The notes under the pieces were generated by a model. That model was given only the letters and a program-made list of their open reading frames with translations. It made no database searches and was not told where the DNA came from. A DNA stretch of 32,497 nucleotides, taken from Eubacteriales bacterium. Its GTDB lineage: Bacteria; Bacillota; Clostridia; Oscillospirales; CAG-272. The stretch's first letter is position 1; every line of letters starts with the position of its first letter. The stretch lies in NCBI GenBank assembly GCA_018383975.1, contig JAHAZT010000010.1:1-32497 (forward strand), written 5' to 3'. A program made the position numbers and the translations under genes. Positions 21,811 through 30,137 of this stretch are shown here, in pieces.

Positions 21811-21996
21811 ATGGCAAAATGTGTATGTTGCGGTAAGTCGCTCGTTTTCGGAAACAACGTTTCTCACTCAAACCGCAAGACAAGCAGAACTTGGAAGCCC
21901 AATCTCAGAAAGGTAAGCGCGAATATCAACGGCACTCACAAGACGGTTACCGTTTGCTCCCGTTGCCTTCGCTCCGGCAAGGTAGAAAGAGCGTAA
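21811..21996 (+). CDS. rpmB: 50S ribosomal protein L28
   Basis: 61-residue L28 of the large ribosomal subunit. The start MAKCVCCGKSLVFGNNVSHSNRKTSRTWKPNL and the Cys pairs CxxC-like at both ends (CVCCGK and CSRCLRSGK) show the zinc-binding (C+) form. The track begins 18 codons earlier, but AGGAGG stands 7 nt before this ATG. It has its own promoter and is followed by a moderate terminator before the DUF6873 gene, which may be read through. Confidence 0.97.
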   Translation: MAKCVCCGKSLVFGNNVSHSNRKTSRTWKPNLRKVSANINGTHKTVTVCSRCLRSGKVERA

Positions 21997-22021
21997 CACC
22001 TCTGACAAAAGCTTTACAGGA

Positions 22022-22048
22022 CCCCTTCCGCAAGGAAGGGGATTTTGC
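22022..22048 (+). terminator. Intrinsic terminator after rpmB
   Basis: CCCCTTCC-GCAA-GGAAGGGG followed by ATTTTGCG. The stem is strong but the T-run short, so partial read-through is likely. Confidence 0.65.
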
Positions 22049-22067
22049 GTAAAAAGGGAGTTTGCCG

Positions 22068-22763
22068 ATGAATTTTCTTCTCGTATCGTCCGAAGCGGAC
22101 AAATCCGCGCTTTCAAAGCTTTCGGAATTCGGAACGGTCGTTCCGCTTCCGCCCCTGACGTCGCTTCCGAAGCCGATATCCTCGCACGCAGACACGCTTA
22201 TTGCGTCGGTCGGCGATGAGTTTTTCGTATACAAGGATTACCTTGAAAGCGACAAGCTCTTCCGCGCTCTCGGCTTGCCGTGTACCGTCATAAGCGCAGC
22301 AGCGGGAAATGTCTATCCTTTCGACGCCGCGCTGAACTGCTTTACCGTCGGTGACAGGCTCGTCTGTCGTGAAAAAAGTGTCGCTCCCGAAATACTTGCG
22401 TTTGCAAAAAAACGCGGCTACAAAACGCTGAACGTCAGGCAGGGCTATGCCCATTGCTCCTGCGCGACCGTCGGCGACGGAATTCTGACCTCGGACAGAG
22501 GAATCATCCGTGCGGCGAAAAATGCCGGCATTGACTCGGTTTTTGTCTCGCCGAAGGGAATCTCTCTCGACGGCTATTCCGGCGGCTTTATCGGCGGAAC
22601 GTGCGGCACGGTCGGCAGGACCGTTATATTTTCCGGCGATTTGCGACTTCTCCGCGGCGGCGAAGCGGCGGAGGACTTCATCAAAAGCAAAGGCTTTGAC
22701 CCGTATTATCTTTCGGACAAGCCGCCGGTCGATTACGGCGGCATAATCTCCGTCAACATCTAA
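22068..22763 (+). CDS. DUF6873 family protein (GME-like fold)
   Basis: 231-residue protein matching what I know as the DUF6873 family, related in fold to guanidine-modifying enzymes such as arginine deiminase. The most conserved part reads VRQGYAHCSCATVGDGILTSDRGI (about 128-150), with a His and two Cys that could be catalytic; SGGFIGGTCGTVGRTVIFSGDL follows. Substrate unknown. The track begins at a TTG two codons earlier; the ATG here has GGGAG 7 nt upstream. It follows rpmB after a moderate terminator, and its TAA stop is directly followed by repeat block C. Confidence 0.62.
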   Translation: MNFLLVSSEADKSALSKLSEFGTVVPLPPLTSLPKPISSHADTLIASVGDEFFVYKDYLESDKLFRALGLPCTVISAAAGNVYPFDAALNCFTVGDRLVCREKSVAPEILAFAKKRGYKTLNVRQGYAHCSCATVGDGILTSDRGIIRAAKNAGIDSVFVSPKGISLDGYSGGFIGGTCGTVGRTVIFSGDLRLLRGGEAAEDFIKSKGFDPYYLSDKPPVDYGGIISVNI

Positions 22764-23066
22764 CCGTACTTTTCTTTGAAAAGAAAAGTAGGCACCGTAC
22801 TTTTCTTTGAAAAGAAAAGTAGGCAAAAGAAACTTTAGTAATCGGGGATAATTACGGCTCCTTTGTGTAAAGGGAGCTCCGCCGCAGGCGGTGAGGGATT
22901 GTTTTTTACAACCCTTCCACCACTTCGTGGTCCCCCTCCCCTTACACAGGGGAGGCTCATTTAGCCTTCTCCAGTGGGAGAAGGTGGCAGCCGCAGGCTG
23001 ACAGATGAGGTGTACTTTTGCAAAAAAACTTCAATAATCGTGTAATGTAAGCAGAATTTCAGGCAT
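22764..23066 (+). repeat. Modular hairpin repeat, block C
   Basis: Begins at the first base after the DUF6873 stop codon. Two full TACTTTTCTTT inverted repeats (22767-22790 and 22798-22821); one CAAAAGAAACTT module; a 101-nt module (22856-22956) with the GCTCC/GGAGC, CCGCC/GGCGG, CCAC-TTC-GTGG and CCTCCCC-ttacaca-GGGGAGG hairpins; CCTTCTCC-AGT-GGGAGAAGG; GCAGCC-GCA-GGCTG; ACAGATGAGG; and a decayed second CAAAA..AAACTTC module. No gene was found in this 333-nt gap. Confidence 0.85.
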
Positions 23067-23096
23067 CTGCGCTCAATTAAAAACAAGGAGGCACTT

Positions 23097-23897
23097 ATGA
23101 AAATTGAAACTTTTTCTCTCGGCACGTCAAATCCCGACGTGAAAATAACAGCCTATATTGCAGATGACAGCGCGGAGGGCAGGCGTCCCGCTCTGCTCAT
23201 TATCCCCGGCGGCGGATACCGCATCTGCGCCTACTGCGAGGGAGAGCCGTATGCGCTTGAATTCTGTGCAAAAGGCTACAACTGTTTCGTTCTCGGTTAT
23301 TCCGTTATGGGCGCGGCGCGCTTTCCGACACAGCTTATAGAGGCGTCGCTTGCGATGAAATTCATCCGCGACAATGCCGAAAAATACAAAACTGATAAAG
23401 ACAGAGTGTTCGTTATAGGCTCGTCCGCAGGCGGTCACCTTGCCGCAATGCTGGGCACGATGTGGAACGACAAACTCGTCACTGACGCAATAGATATGCC
23501 CAAGGGCTACAACAGACCGACGGGAATGCTTCTCTGCTATCCCGTTATAACGTCGGACAGAAAATATGCCCATGAGGACTCCTTCCGCAAGCTGCTCGGC
23601 AATGAAAACTTAAATGACGACGCAATGCGCAAAAAAGTTTCCATAGAGCGCGCCGTGACGAAAAAAACCGTCCCTGCGTTCATATGGCACACAAGGACGG
23701 ACAGCGGCGTGCCCGTTATGAACTCGCTCCTTCTGGCGGAGTCGCTTGCAAAGAAAAATATCCCCTATGAACTGCACATCTATCCCTCTGGCGGACACGG
23801 AATGTCGCTTTGTCAAAAAAATCTCGGCTCCGAAAATGACTATAATCACGACTGGGTGCGGTGCGCGACGCATTGGATGCGGTCGTTTGATAAATAA
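23097..23897 (+). CDS. Alpha/beta hydrolase (acetyl esterase-like), copy 1
   Basis: 266-residue serine esterase of the alpha/beta-hydrolase fold, like carbohydrate acetyl esterases of gut bacteria. Oxyanion motif IPGGGYR (about 36-42), nucleophile elbow IGSSAGGH (Ser110), acid in WHTRTDSGVPV and base His in YPSGGHGMSL. No signal peptide, so it should be cytoplasmic and act on short imported substrates; the actual substrate is unknown. AAGGAGG lies 6 nt before the ATG. A close paralogue follows 23 nt later. Confidence 0.85.
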   Translation: MKIETFSLGTSNPDVKITAYIADDSAEGRRPALLIIPGGGYRICAYCEGEPYALEFCAKGYNCFVLGYSVMGAARFPTQLIEASLAMKFIRDNAEKYKTDKDRVFVIGSSAGGHLAAMLGTMWNDKLVTDAIDMPKGYNRPTGMLLCYPVITSDRKYAHEDSFRKLLGNENLNDDAMRKKVSIERAVTKKTVPAFIWHTRTDSGVPVMNSLLLAESLAKKNIPYELHIYPSGGHGMSLCQKNLGSENDYNHDWVRCATHWMRSFDK

Positions 23898-23920
23898 TTG
23901 CGAAAAGGCAGGAAAATATA

Positions 23921-24724
23921 ATGCAAACAGAAGTTTTTCATCTTTCCGGAACGAATCCCGACGTCAGACTGACGGCTTATCTCGCAGGGACGTATGATCG
24001 TATCCCTCATAACAAAAAACGTCCTGCGGTGCTTGTCATTCCCGGCGGGGGCTATGCATACTGCTCCGCAAGAGAAGCGGAGCCTATCGCGCAGGAATTT
24101 CTTGCGCACGGCTACAATGCTTTCGTTTTCGATTACTCCGTAAACGGCGCGGCGGTTTATCCGACGCAGCTCATAGAAGCGTCGCTTGCGATGAAATTTC
24201 TCCGCGACAACGCCGAAAAGCTCCGTATCGACCCCGAAAGAATTTTCGTCATCGGATTTTCCGCCGGAGGTCATCTCGCCGCAATGCTGGGCACGATGTG
24301 GCACAGGGACTTTATTTATGACGCCGTCGATATGCCCTACGGCTACAACAAGCCGACGGGGATGATTCTTTGCTACCCCGTTATAACAAGCGGAAAATAT
24401 GCGCACAGAGGCTCGTTTGACAACCTCCTCGGCGACGGAAAAAACGATAAAAAGCTGCTTCATGAGGCGTCCCTCGAATACGCCGTGACGAAAAAAACCG
24501 TCCCTGCGTTTATCTGGCACACCCGCGCGGACAGCACTGTCCCCGTCATAAATTCGATACTCTTTGCAGAGGCGCTCTCAAAGAAAAACATTCCTTACGA
24601 GCTGCATATATATCCGGACGGCTGGCACGGAATGACGCTTTGCCGCGACTTTCTTGACGCGGAAAACGAATACATCGGCGATTGGGTCCGCTCATGCGAG
24701 CATTGGATGAAGAACACAAAATAA
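23921..24724 (+). CDS. Alpha/beta hydrolase (acetyl esterase-like), copy 2
   Basis: 267-residue paralogue of the preceding gene, alike along its whole length (shared LIEASLAMKF, GGHLAAMLGTMW, GYNKPTGM and AVTKKTVPAFIWHTR segments). The catalytic set is intact: IPGGGYA, IGFSAGGH (Ser nucleophile), WHTRADSTVPV (Asp) and YPDGWHGMTL (His). The elbow GFSAG versus GSSAG and the His motif GWHGM versus GGHGM differ from copy 1, so substrate range may differ. AGGAAAA precedes the ATG. The pair forms an operon closed by a terminator. Confidence 0.85.
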   Translation: MQTEVFHLSGTNPDVRLTAYLAGTYDRIPHNKKRPAVLVIPGGGYAYCSAREAEPIAQEFLAHGYNAFVFDYSVNGAAVYPTQLIEASLAMKFLRDNAEKLRIDPERIFVIGFSAGGHLAAMLGTMWHRDFIYDAVDMPYGYNKPTGMILCYPVITSGKYAHRGSFDNLLGDGKNDKKLLHEASLEYAVTKKTVPAFIWHTRADSTVPVINSILFAEALSKKNIPYELHIYPDGWHGMTLCRDFLDAENEYIGDWVRSCEHWMKNTK

Positions 24725-24726
24725 AA

Positions 24727-24755
24727 AAAACAGGGCTTGCGCCCTGTTTTTTTAT
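24727..24755. terminator. Bidirectional intrinsic terminator
   Basis: ACAGGGC-TTGC-GCCCTGT with A-run before and seven T after; lies between the esterase operon and the convergent lipoprotein gene. Confidence 0.9.
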
Positions 24756-25213
24756 TTGAATATAGAACGGAAATTATTTATTATTTTTTCGTCCGTGCCT
24801 TTGGGAAGTCCGGTTTCCCCGTCCATATCAATCATGGCGAAGAGAACGTACTCTCCCTCGCTTTCGCAGATGACCGTATCTGCCGACGTGCATATGTTCC
24901 ATACAAGGTCACAGTTTTCTTTGAGTGTGTTTTTGAACTCGTCAACGGGAACCGTGCCGTCGAGCTTGAAAACGTAAGCAATGAACGGCAGGGAGTTTAT
25001 TACCGGAGCGGCAAACGCGCCGGAAGCGATCCCTTTGATCTCCCTTACGTTGAAGCCCGTCATATCCTTTCCGTTTGCGGAGCCGTAATAAAGGTCAATT
25101 TTCGTCACTCCGCCGACGGATTTCTTGATCATGCCCTTTGTCGACGGCAACGACGAACACGAAACAAGCGCAAGCATTGTGATTGCTAAAACGATTGCCA
25201 GAATTTTTTTCAT
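24752..25213 (-). CDS. Putative lipoprotein, unknown function
   Basis: 153-residue lipoprotein precursor: Lys-Lys start, hydrophobic 4-17, lipobox ALVSC with Cys19. The mature part has KIDLYYGSANGKDM and EGEYVLFAMIDMDG segments, which fit a small beta-rich domain; no family recognised. AAAGGAG lies 8 nt before the ATG, inside the end of the YitT gene, with which it overlaps by 4 nt. It is thus co-translated with YitT, suggesting a membrane partner, although no functional tie is shown. Confidence 0.75.
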   Translation of the reverse strand: MKKILAIVLAITMLALVSCSSLPSTKGMIKKSVGGVTKIDLYYGSANGKDMTGFNVREIKGIASGAFAAPVINSLPFIAYVFKLDGTVPVDEFKNTLKENCDLVWNICTSADTVICESEGEYVLFAMIDMDGETGLPKGTDEKIINNFRSIFK

Positions 25214-26133
25214 AGTTTTTTCTCCTTTTTCTTTAATTCTTTGGGTTTGAATGTACTGTCGCTTATATTCTCCTTGAAGCCCTCGCCGATTGTCTCCGTT
25301 GAGTCTCCGAGAACGATGAACGCCCTTGGGTCGACGGATCTGGCAATTGTTTTCAGAAGGAAAATTTCGTTCTTTTTCACTACGCAGAAAACGATTTTTT
25401 TCTTTTCCTTCGTGTACCAGCCCTCGCCGTCGATAAGGGTTACCCCTCTGCCGATTTTGTCCGCGACAGCCGAAGCGATTTCTTCGTGCTTTGACGAGAA
25501 AATGAACGCCATTTTGGATTTGTCAAAGCCGCCGGTCACAATTTCTATCGAAAGCGATGAAACAAGCACGGAAACAAGCGAATAGAAAACCGAAAGGAAA
25601 TTTTTCATCACTATCGCCGCGCCGATGATTACAATCGCGTCAACTATTGCAATCAGTTTTGCCGTTGATATTTTCTTTGCTTTCAGTTTGATAAGAAGGG
25701 CAACAAAGTCCGAGCCGCCTGTCGTAAATCCTCTGTAAAGCATAATTCCTATTGCCGCGCCGAGCGATATTCCGCCGAAAATGGCGCAGAGAAAGGCGTT
25801 TTCTTTCGGTTGAGGGAAAGCCTCCGGAAGAAATTTTATAAAGTCGATGGAAAGCGAGGTAACGGTTATTCCTATAAAGCTCTTTATTCCGGAGCGGTAC
25901 CCGTAAAAAATGCAGAAAAGCAACGCCAGCGGAATGTTTATTGCAATTATCATAAGACCTGTCGGAAGACCGAAAAGAAGGTTCAGCACCTCGGCAATGC
26001 CGCCCGCTCCCCCTACGAAGATTTCACCCGGCAATAAGAACATATTGTATGCAACCGCAAAAAGAAATCCGCCGAGAACAAGTATTCCGACATCGAGCAG
26101 CACGCCTTGCAGTTTTTTGCTTTTTACATTCAT
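25210..26133 (-). CDS. YitT family membrane protein (DUF2179 C-terminus)
   Basis: 307-residue membrane protein with about six helices in residues 10-205, including FVGGAGGIAEVLNLLFGLPTG and LYRGFTTGGSDFVALLI, the conserved glycine-rich motifs of the YitT family. The C-terminal ~80 residues (GRGVTLIDGEGWYTKEKKKIVFCVV ... DPRAFIVLGD) are a DUF2179 domain, a small cytoplasmic ferredoxin-like module. A Lys-rich tail ends the protein. The transport substrate of the family is not known. GGGAGGG lies 6 nt before the ATG. It overlaps the downstream lipoprotein gene by 4 nt. Confidence 0.92.
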   Translation of the reverse strand: MNVKSKKLQGVLLDVGILVLGGFLFAVAYNMFLLPGEIFVGGAGGIAEVLNLLFGLPTGLMIIAINIPLALLFCIFYGYRSGIKSFIGITVTSLSIDFIKFLPEAFPQPKENAFLCAIFGGISLGAAIGIMLYRGFTTGGSDFVALLIKLKAKKISTAKLIAIVDAIVIIGAAIVMKNFLSVFYSLVSVLVSSLSIEIVTGGFDKSKMAFIFSSKHEEIASAVADKIGRGVTLIDGEGWYTKEKKKIVFCVVKKNEIFLLKTIARSVDPRAFIVLGDSTETIGEGFKENISDSTFKPKELKKKEKKL

Positions 26134-26195
26134 ACAATCCCTCCCGCAAGTATTTTTCGGACATCAGGCGAATAATCATATACTGTCCGTAATCT

Positions 26196-26223
26196 ATTAT
26201 ACACAAATTTCGGGAGAAAACAA
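26196..26223 (-). promoter_or_regulatory. Probable promoter of the YitT-lipoprotein operon
   Basis: Minus strand TTGTTT, 16-nt spacer ending TGTG, perfect TATAAT. Confidence 0.5.
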
Positions 26224-26230
26224 CTGTTTT

Positions 26231-27775
26231 ATGTCCAGACTGAGTAAATTCGTTAAAAGTGCGCTGCTTTTGGGTGCGGTTTCCGTTTTTATGAGAACGG
26301 TCAGCGTCGTTTTCAATGCTTATATCGCGGCGAACATAGGCGCGGACGGTATGGGACTGTTCTCTCTTATAAACAGCGTTTATATTTTTGCCGTCACGCT
26401 TGCGGGGTCGGGAATAAATCTCGCCGTTACAAGGCTTGTGACGGAGGCAATGGCAAAAAACTGCGACGGAGGTATTATCCGCGCGGTGAAAAAATGCGTC
26501 GCCTACGCGCTCTGCTTCGGCGGCGGCGCGGCGATACTTCTCTTTGCCTTTTCGGACGTCCTCGCGACAAAAGCCATCGGCGAGCCGGAGGTTTCGATGT
26601 GCTTTCGCACGCTCTCCGCGGCTTTGCCGTTCATAGCCGTTTCAAATGTGTTTTCCGGCTACTTCTATGCGGTCAGGCGGTCGTCAAAGAGTGCGTTTTC
26701 GGGAGCGTTCGAGCAGTTTGTGAAAATCGGCGTGACGGTGTTTTTTCTCGGCAGGCTCTGCCCTCTCGGCGCGGAATATGCCTGCCTTGCGATCGTCCTC
26801 GGAATGAGCATTTCGGAGGGACTTTCCTTTTCTTATCTTCTCCTTTTCTACCTTGCCGACAGAAAAAAGCATCTGCATCCGTCCTTATGCGACAGCTCCT
26901 CATGCGGCAGCGTCGTTTCGATTGCCCTGCCGATAATGCTCTCGTCGTGCCTGCGCAGCGGTCTTGTTACAATCGAGCATATGCTCATCCCGCGCGGGCT
27001 TGAAAAATTCGGCGCGGGAAGAACGGAGTCGCTTGCCGCCTACGGAGCCGTTTCCGGAATGGCAATGCCCGTGCTGCTTTTTCCTTCGGCTTTGTGCGCG
27101 GTGTTTTCGTCGCTCATAATTCCCGAACTTTCGGAGCTTTCCGCAAGGTCGGACAATATAATAAAAAACGACCGCGAAATATGTTATATGGTGAGGCGTG
27201 CCTGCGGCGCGGCTCTTCTTTTCGGCATCGGCACGGCGGGAATCTTCGTATGCTTTTCAAAGCCGCTCGGACTTCTTATTTACAAAAGCGCGACCGCCGG
27301 AAAATACATCTGTATGCTTGCTCCTCTCGTGCCGCTTATGTATCTGGATATGACCGTCGACGGTATGCTCAAGGGTCTCGGTCAACAGCTTTACTGTATG
27401 CGCGTAAACATTCTGGACGCCGCCGTCAGCATACTTCTTGTTTCCGTACTGCTGTCAAAATTCGGTATTGCGGGCTATATCGCGTGCATATATATAACGG
27501 AAACAATGAACGTTGCGCTTTCTGTCGGCAGGCTTCTGCACATAACGGGCGCAAGACTTATGGTTTTCAGAAGAGCGGTGCTTCCGTCGCTGTGTATCGC
27601 GGGGGCTTGCTCGGTTTCAACGCTGATAATCTTCCCCATGAGTCCGTCGCCGCTGTTTTCGGCGGTTTTCGGTATATTCTTGTGCGTTTTGCTGTATCTG
27701 TTTTTCCTCTTTGCAACCTCTGCGCTCTCCCGCGACGACGCCATATGGATAAAGAAATTGACGTCGTGGCGATAA
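26231..27775 (+). CDS. SpoVB/MurJ-like polysaccharide flippase (MOP superfamily)
   Basis: 514-residue transporter with about 14 membrane helices. The start SRLSKFVKSALLLGAVSVFMRTVSVVFNAYIAANIGADGMG is typical of the stage V sporulation protein B / PST branch, and later segments GYFYAVRRSSKSAFSGAFEQFVKIG and LDMTVDGMLKGLGQQLYCMRVNILD fit the same family. It likely flips lipid-linked wall or spore-coat precursors. The track ORF is 107 codons longer on the N-side but runs antisense through the YitT gene; the ATG chosen begins the first helix. Its ribosome site is weak (GGGAG 16 nt away). Divergent from YitT. Confidence 0.85.
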   Translation: MSRLSKFVKSALLLGAVSVFMRTVSVVFNAYIAANIGADGMGLFSLINSVYIFAVTLAGSGINLAVTRLVTEAMAKNCDGGIIRAVKKCVAYALCFGGGAAILLFAFSDVLATKAIGEPEVSMCFRTLSAALPFIAVSNVFSGYFYAVRRSSKSAFSGAFEQFVKIGVTVFFLGRLCPLGAEYACLAIVLGMSISEGLSFSYLLLFYLADRKKHLHPSLCDSSSCGSVVSIALPIMLSSCLRSGLVTIEHMLIPRGLEKFGAGRTESLAAYGAVSGMAMPVLLFPSALCAVFSSLIIPELSELSARSDNIIKNDREICYMVRRACGAALLFGIGTAGIFVCFSKPLGLLIYKSATAGKYICMLAPLVPLMYLDMTVDGMLKGLGQQLYCMRVNILDAAVSILLVSVLLSKFGIAGYIACIYITETMNVALSVGRLLHITGARLMVFRRAVLPSLCIAGACSVSTLIIFPMSPSPLFSAVFGIFLCVLLYLFFLFATSALSRDDAIWIKKLTSWR

Positions 27776-27790
27776 ATTCACAAAAAACCG

Positions 27791-27820
27791 TTGATTTACC
27801 GCCTTTTTTTGTGGTAAAAT
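27791..27820 (+). promoter_or_regulatory. Promoter of the four-TM protein gene
   Basis: TTGATT, 18-nt spacer ending GTGG, TAAAAT (extended -10). Confidence 0.6.
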
Positions 27821-27853
27821 ATTATCAGATAAGAATAATCGGCGGAGGCAACT

Positions 27854-28303
27854 ATGAACAAAACGGATAAAATTTTCGGAGCAATCTCAAAAACAATCGG
27901 CAAAACGGGAACGTATTTTATGTTTGTATTCATTTTTATATCCTCCCTTGCAAAGCTTTTGGGTCCCGGCAAAAATGACGTAAACCTTACGTTTTTCGCG
28001 TGGGCTTTGCTGTTTTGTTTCATTCTTGCAATAGCCGACTTCATTCTTGATGCAAAGGCACTCGGCATTTTCCCCATGCGCGTTGTGATACATTTTGTCA
28101 TCGCGCTGGCGGATTTCATCGCCGTGCTTTGTTACTTTTCCGGCTACGCAAGCAACGGCAAGCAGGTTGTGTATCTTTCGGTATTCTTCACGCTTGTCTA
28201 TGCAATCTGTATGACCGTCTGCTCGCTGGTACGCTCCTCAAAACTTCGCAAAGAAAACAAAGAAAAAACATACAAAAACGAATTTTCCGGTACAAACGAG
28301 TGA
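27854..28303 (+). CDS. Four-helix membrane protein, unknown function
   Basis: 149-residue protein with four hydrophobic helices (about 19-37, 45-65, 73-95, 103-125) and a charged C-terminal tail (SSKLRKENKEKTYKNEF). Helix layout recalls DUF3021-type small membrane proteins, but I cannot confirm the family. GGAGG lies 5 nt before the ATG, and a promoter match is just upstream. It ends 16 nt before the TPR gene, so the three genes from here to the DUF4037 gene may form one operon. Confidence 0.65.
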   Translation: MNKTDKIFGAISKTIGKTGTYFMFVFIFISSLAKLLGPGKNDVNLTFFAWALLFCFILAIADFILDAKALGIFPMRVVIHFVIALADFIAVLCYFSGYASNGKQVVYLSVFFTLVYAICMTVCSLVRSSKLRKENKEKTYKNEFSGTNE

Positions 28304-28319
28304 ATTTTTCGGAGGTAAT

Positions 28320-29108
28320 ATGAAGGATGTAACCGAATTTGAATGTGAAAGCTGTTCAAACGAGCCGAAGGACAAAATAAATCTGGCGCGGTTTTTTGCC
28401 AAGCTTGACGAAATTTTTTCAAGAGGCGACCTTGCGGCGGCAGGCAGACTTATTGAATACTGGGAGCGCGACGCACGCTCGATAGGCGATGAAAACGGGC
28501 TTCTTTACGTTCTCAATGAGGAAACGGGGTATTTTCGTCGCACCGGAGAAAAGGAAAAAGGGCTTGCGGCTGTCGAAGAGGCGCTTGCGCTTGCGGAGAA
28601 GCTCGGCATTTGCGAAACGGTTTCCGGCGCAACGGTCATCATAAACTGCGCAACAACGATGAAAGCCTTCGGGGAGGCGGAAAAAGCTCTGCCGCTATAT
28701 GAAAAGGCTCGCGCGGTCTATGAAAGCTCGCTTGACGGAAGCGATTTTCTCCTCGCCGCCTTTTATAATAATTTCGCGCTTTCTCTGGCGGACGTCGGCA
28801 GAGGCAAAGAGGCGGAGGAAATGTTCTTCCTTGCAATCGGAACGCTGAAAAAATGCGGCGGTCACGAAGGTGAAATCGCCGTAAGCTATGTTAATCTGGC
28901 ACAGCTTTATTACAGTATCGGCGAAAGCGAAAAAATCCCCGACGTGCTTGAAAAGGGCTGGGAAAATCTGATGTCTCCGGCTCTGCCGCACGACGGAAAT
29001 TATGCGTTCATCTGCTCAAAATGCGCTCCCGCATACAGAGATTTCGGTCAAAACGAACGCGCCGAAACGCTTTTCGCCCGCTCAAAGGAGATATATGAAA
29101 GGAATTGA
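28320..29108 (+). CDS. Tetratricopeptide-repeat protein
   Basis: 262-residue soluble protein built mostly of helix pairs. TPR-like units are visible from about 40 to 255, for example GLAAVEEALALAEKLG, KALPLYEKARAVYES, FLLAAFYNNFALSLADVGRGKEAEEMF and IAVSYVNLAQLYYSIGE. TPR proteins bind partner proteins. GGAGG lies 5 nt before the ATG. The gene overlaps the next one (DUF4037) by 14 nt, which implies coupled, near-equal translation and a likely physical pair. No DNA-binding or enzyme domain was seen. Confidence 0.83.
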   Translation: MKDVTEFECESCSNEPKDKINLARFFAKLDEIFSRGDLAAAGRLIEYWERDARSIGDENGLLYVLNEETGYFRRTGEKEKGLAAVEEALALAEKLGICETVSGATVIINCATTMKAFGEAEKALPLYEKARAVYESSLDGSDFLLAAFYNNFALSLADVGRGKEAEEMFFLAIGTLKKCGGHEGEIAVSYVNLAQLYYSIGESEKIPDVLEKGWENLMSPALPHDGNYAFICSKCAPAYRDFGQNERAETLFARSKEIYERN

Positions 29109-30021
29109 ACTTTCCGAAAAATTCTTTGAAGAATTCGGACGTCCTATGATAGAAAACGAATTCGGGGAATATGCGGACAGAATCTGTGCGGGGCTTGTCG
29201 GTCACGGATCGGAATGCTTCGGCTTTGACGACGGACTTTCGCGCGACCACGATTTCGGCGCAGGGTTTTGTCTCTGGATAACCGAGGAGGACGAACGCCG
29301 CTTCGGCTTTCGTCTTTTCCGCGCGTACGAAAAGCTCCCGAAGGACTACGGAGGTGTTGTCGCTTCTAAAAAAAGTCTTTTCGGAGGCGACGCAAAGGGC
29401 GTGCAGACAATCGAAGGCTTCTATAAAAATTATACGGGCAAGCCGGGCGCGCCGGAAACGCTTTATGACTGGCTCTATACGCCGTCATTTTATCTTGCCG
29501 AGGCTGTAAACGGCAAGGTTTTCAGCGACCCCATGGGTAAATTCACCGAAATAAGAAACAAAATTCTTTACGGCATGCCGAGTGATATAAAGCTGAAAAA
29601 GCTGGCGTCGTGCCTGTTTATCATCGCGCAGGCGGGACAGTATAACTTTTCCCGCTGTCTTTCCCACGGGGAAAAGGGCGCGGCTATGCTTGCGCTCACC
29701 CGATTTGCGGAAAAATATGCGGAAGCGGCATTTCTCCTCTGCAACGCGCATTGCCCGTACTACAAGTGGTCAATCCGTGCGATGAAATCGCTGCCGCGAC
29801 TCGGTGATTGTGCCGAAAAACTGAACACGCTTCTTTCCGTCGGCATATCGGACGGAAAGCCACAGACGGATATTATCGAAGAGCTTTGCGACAGACTTAT
29901 AAAGGAGCTTGTAAAAGACGGGCTCTGTTCTTCCCGCGGGGATTATCTTGAGCCTTACGCCTATGCGGTGCGCGACAGAATTTCAAGCGGAGAGCTTCGT
30001 AATATGCCGATAGTTATTTGA
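29095..30021 (+). CDS. DUF4037 protein (nucleotidyltransferase-like fold)
   Basis: 308-residue protein of the DUF4037 type. Residues about 36-55, GHGSECFGFDDGLSRDHDFG, match the family signature and the GS...DxDF pattern of minimal nucleotidyltransferases (Gly-Ser 38-39; Asp51 and Asp53 as metal ligands). An all-helical part after about 160 resembles the HEPN-like helical half found with such enzymes. It may transfer a nucleotide to a small molecule, RNA or protein; the target is unknown. The track start is 31 codons upstream inside the TPR gene; the ATG here has AAAGGAG 5 nt before it and overlaps the TPR stop by 14 nt. A terminator follows. Confidence 0.75.
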   Translation: MKGIELSEKFFEEFGRPMIENEFGEYADRICAGLVGHGSECFGFDDGLSRDHDFGAGFCLWITEEDERRFGFRLFRAYEKLPKDYGGVVASKKSLFGGDAKGVQTIEGFYKNYTGKPGAPETLYDWLYTPSFYLAEAVNGKVFSDPMGKFTEIRNKILYGMPSDIKLKKLASCLFIIAQAGQYNFSRCLSHGEKGAAMLALTRFAEKYAEAAFLLCNAHCPYYKWSIRAMKSLPRLGDCAEKLNTLLSVGISDGKPQTDIIEELCDRLIKELVKDGLCSSRGDYLEPYAYAVRDRISSGELRNMPIVI

Positions 30022-30028
30022 TTTTTTT

Positions 30029-30059
30029 GCCGACGGAAGCCCTTTCCGTCGGTTTTTTT
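30029..30059 (+). terminator. Intrinsic terminator after the DUF4037 gene
   Basis: CCGACGGAA-gccct-TTCCGTCGG followed by seven T. Confidence 0.9.
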
Positions 30060-30090
30060 CGTGCGGTTACGATATTTTCAAAAAAACATA

Positions 30091-30119
30091 TTGACAAAAC
30101 GTTTTTTGTGTGATAATAT
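30091..30119 (+). promoter_or_regulatory. Promoter of tRNA-Lys
   Basis: Perfect TTGACA, 17-nt spacer ending GTGA, TAATAT, 19 nt before the tRNA. Confidence 0.75.
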
Positions 30120-30137
30120 GTTTAGGCGTGAAAAAAT

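Noticed and set aside
22113-22826. 237-codon minus-strand ORF opposite DUF6873
   Set aside because: It begins inside a palindromic repeat module (the same MPTFLFKEKYG start appears at 32207), so it is a repeat artefact.
25910-26230. 107-codon extension of the flippase
   Set aside because: It is antisense to the YitT gene and lacks any start signal.
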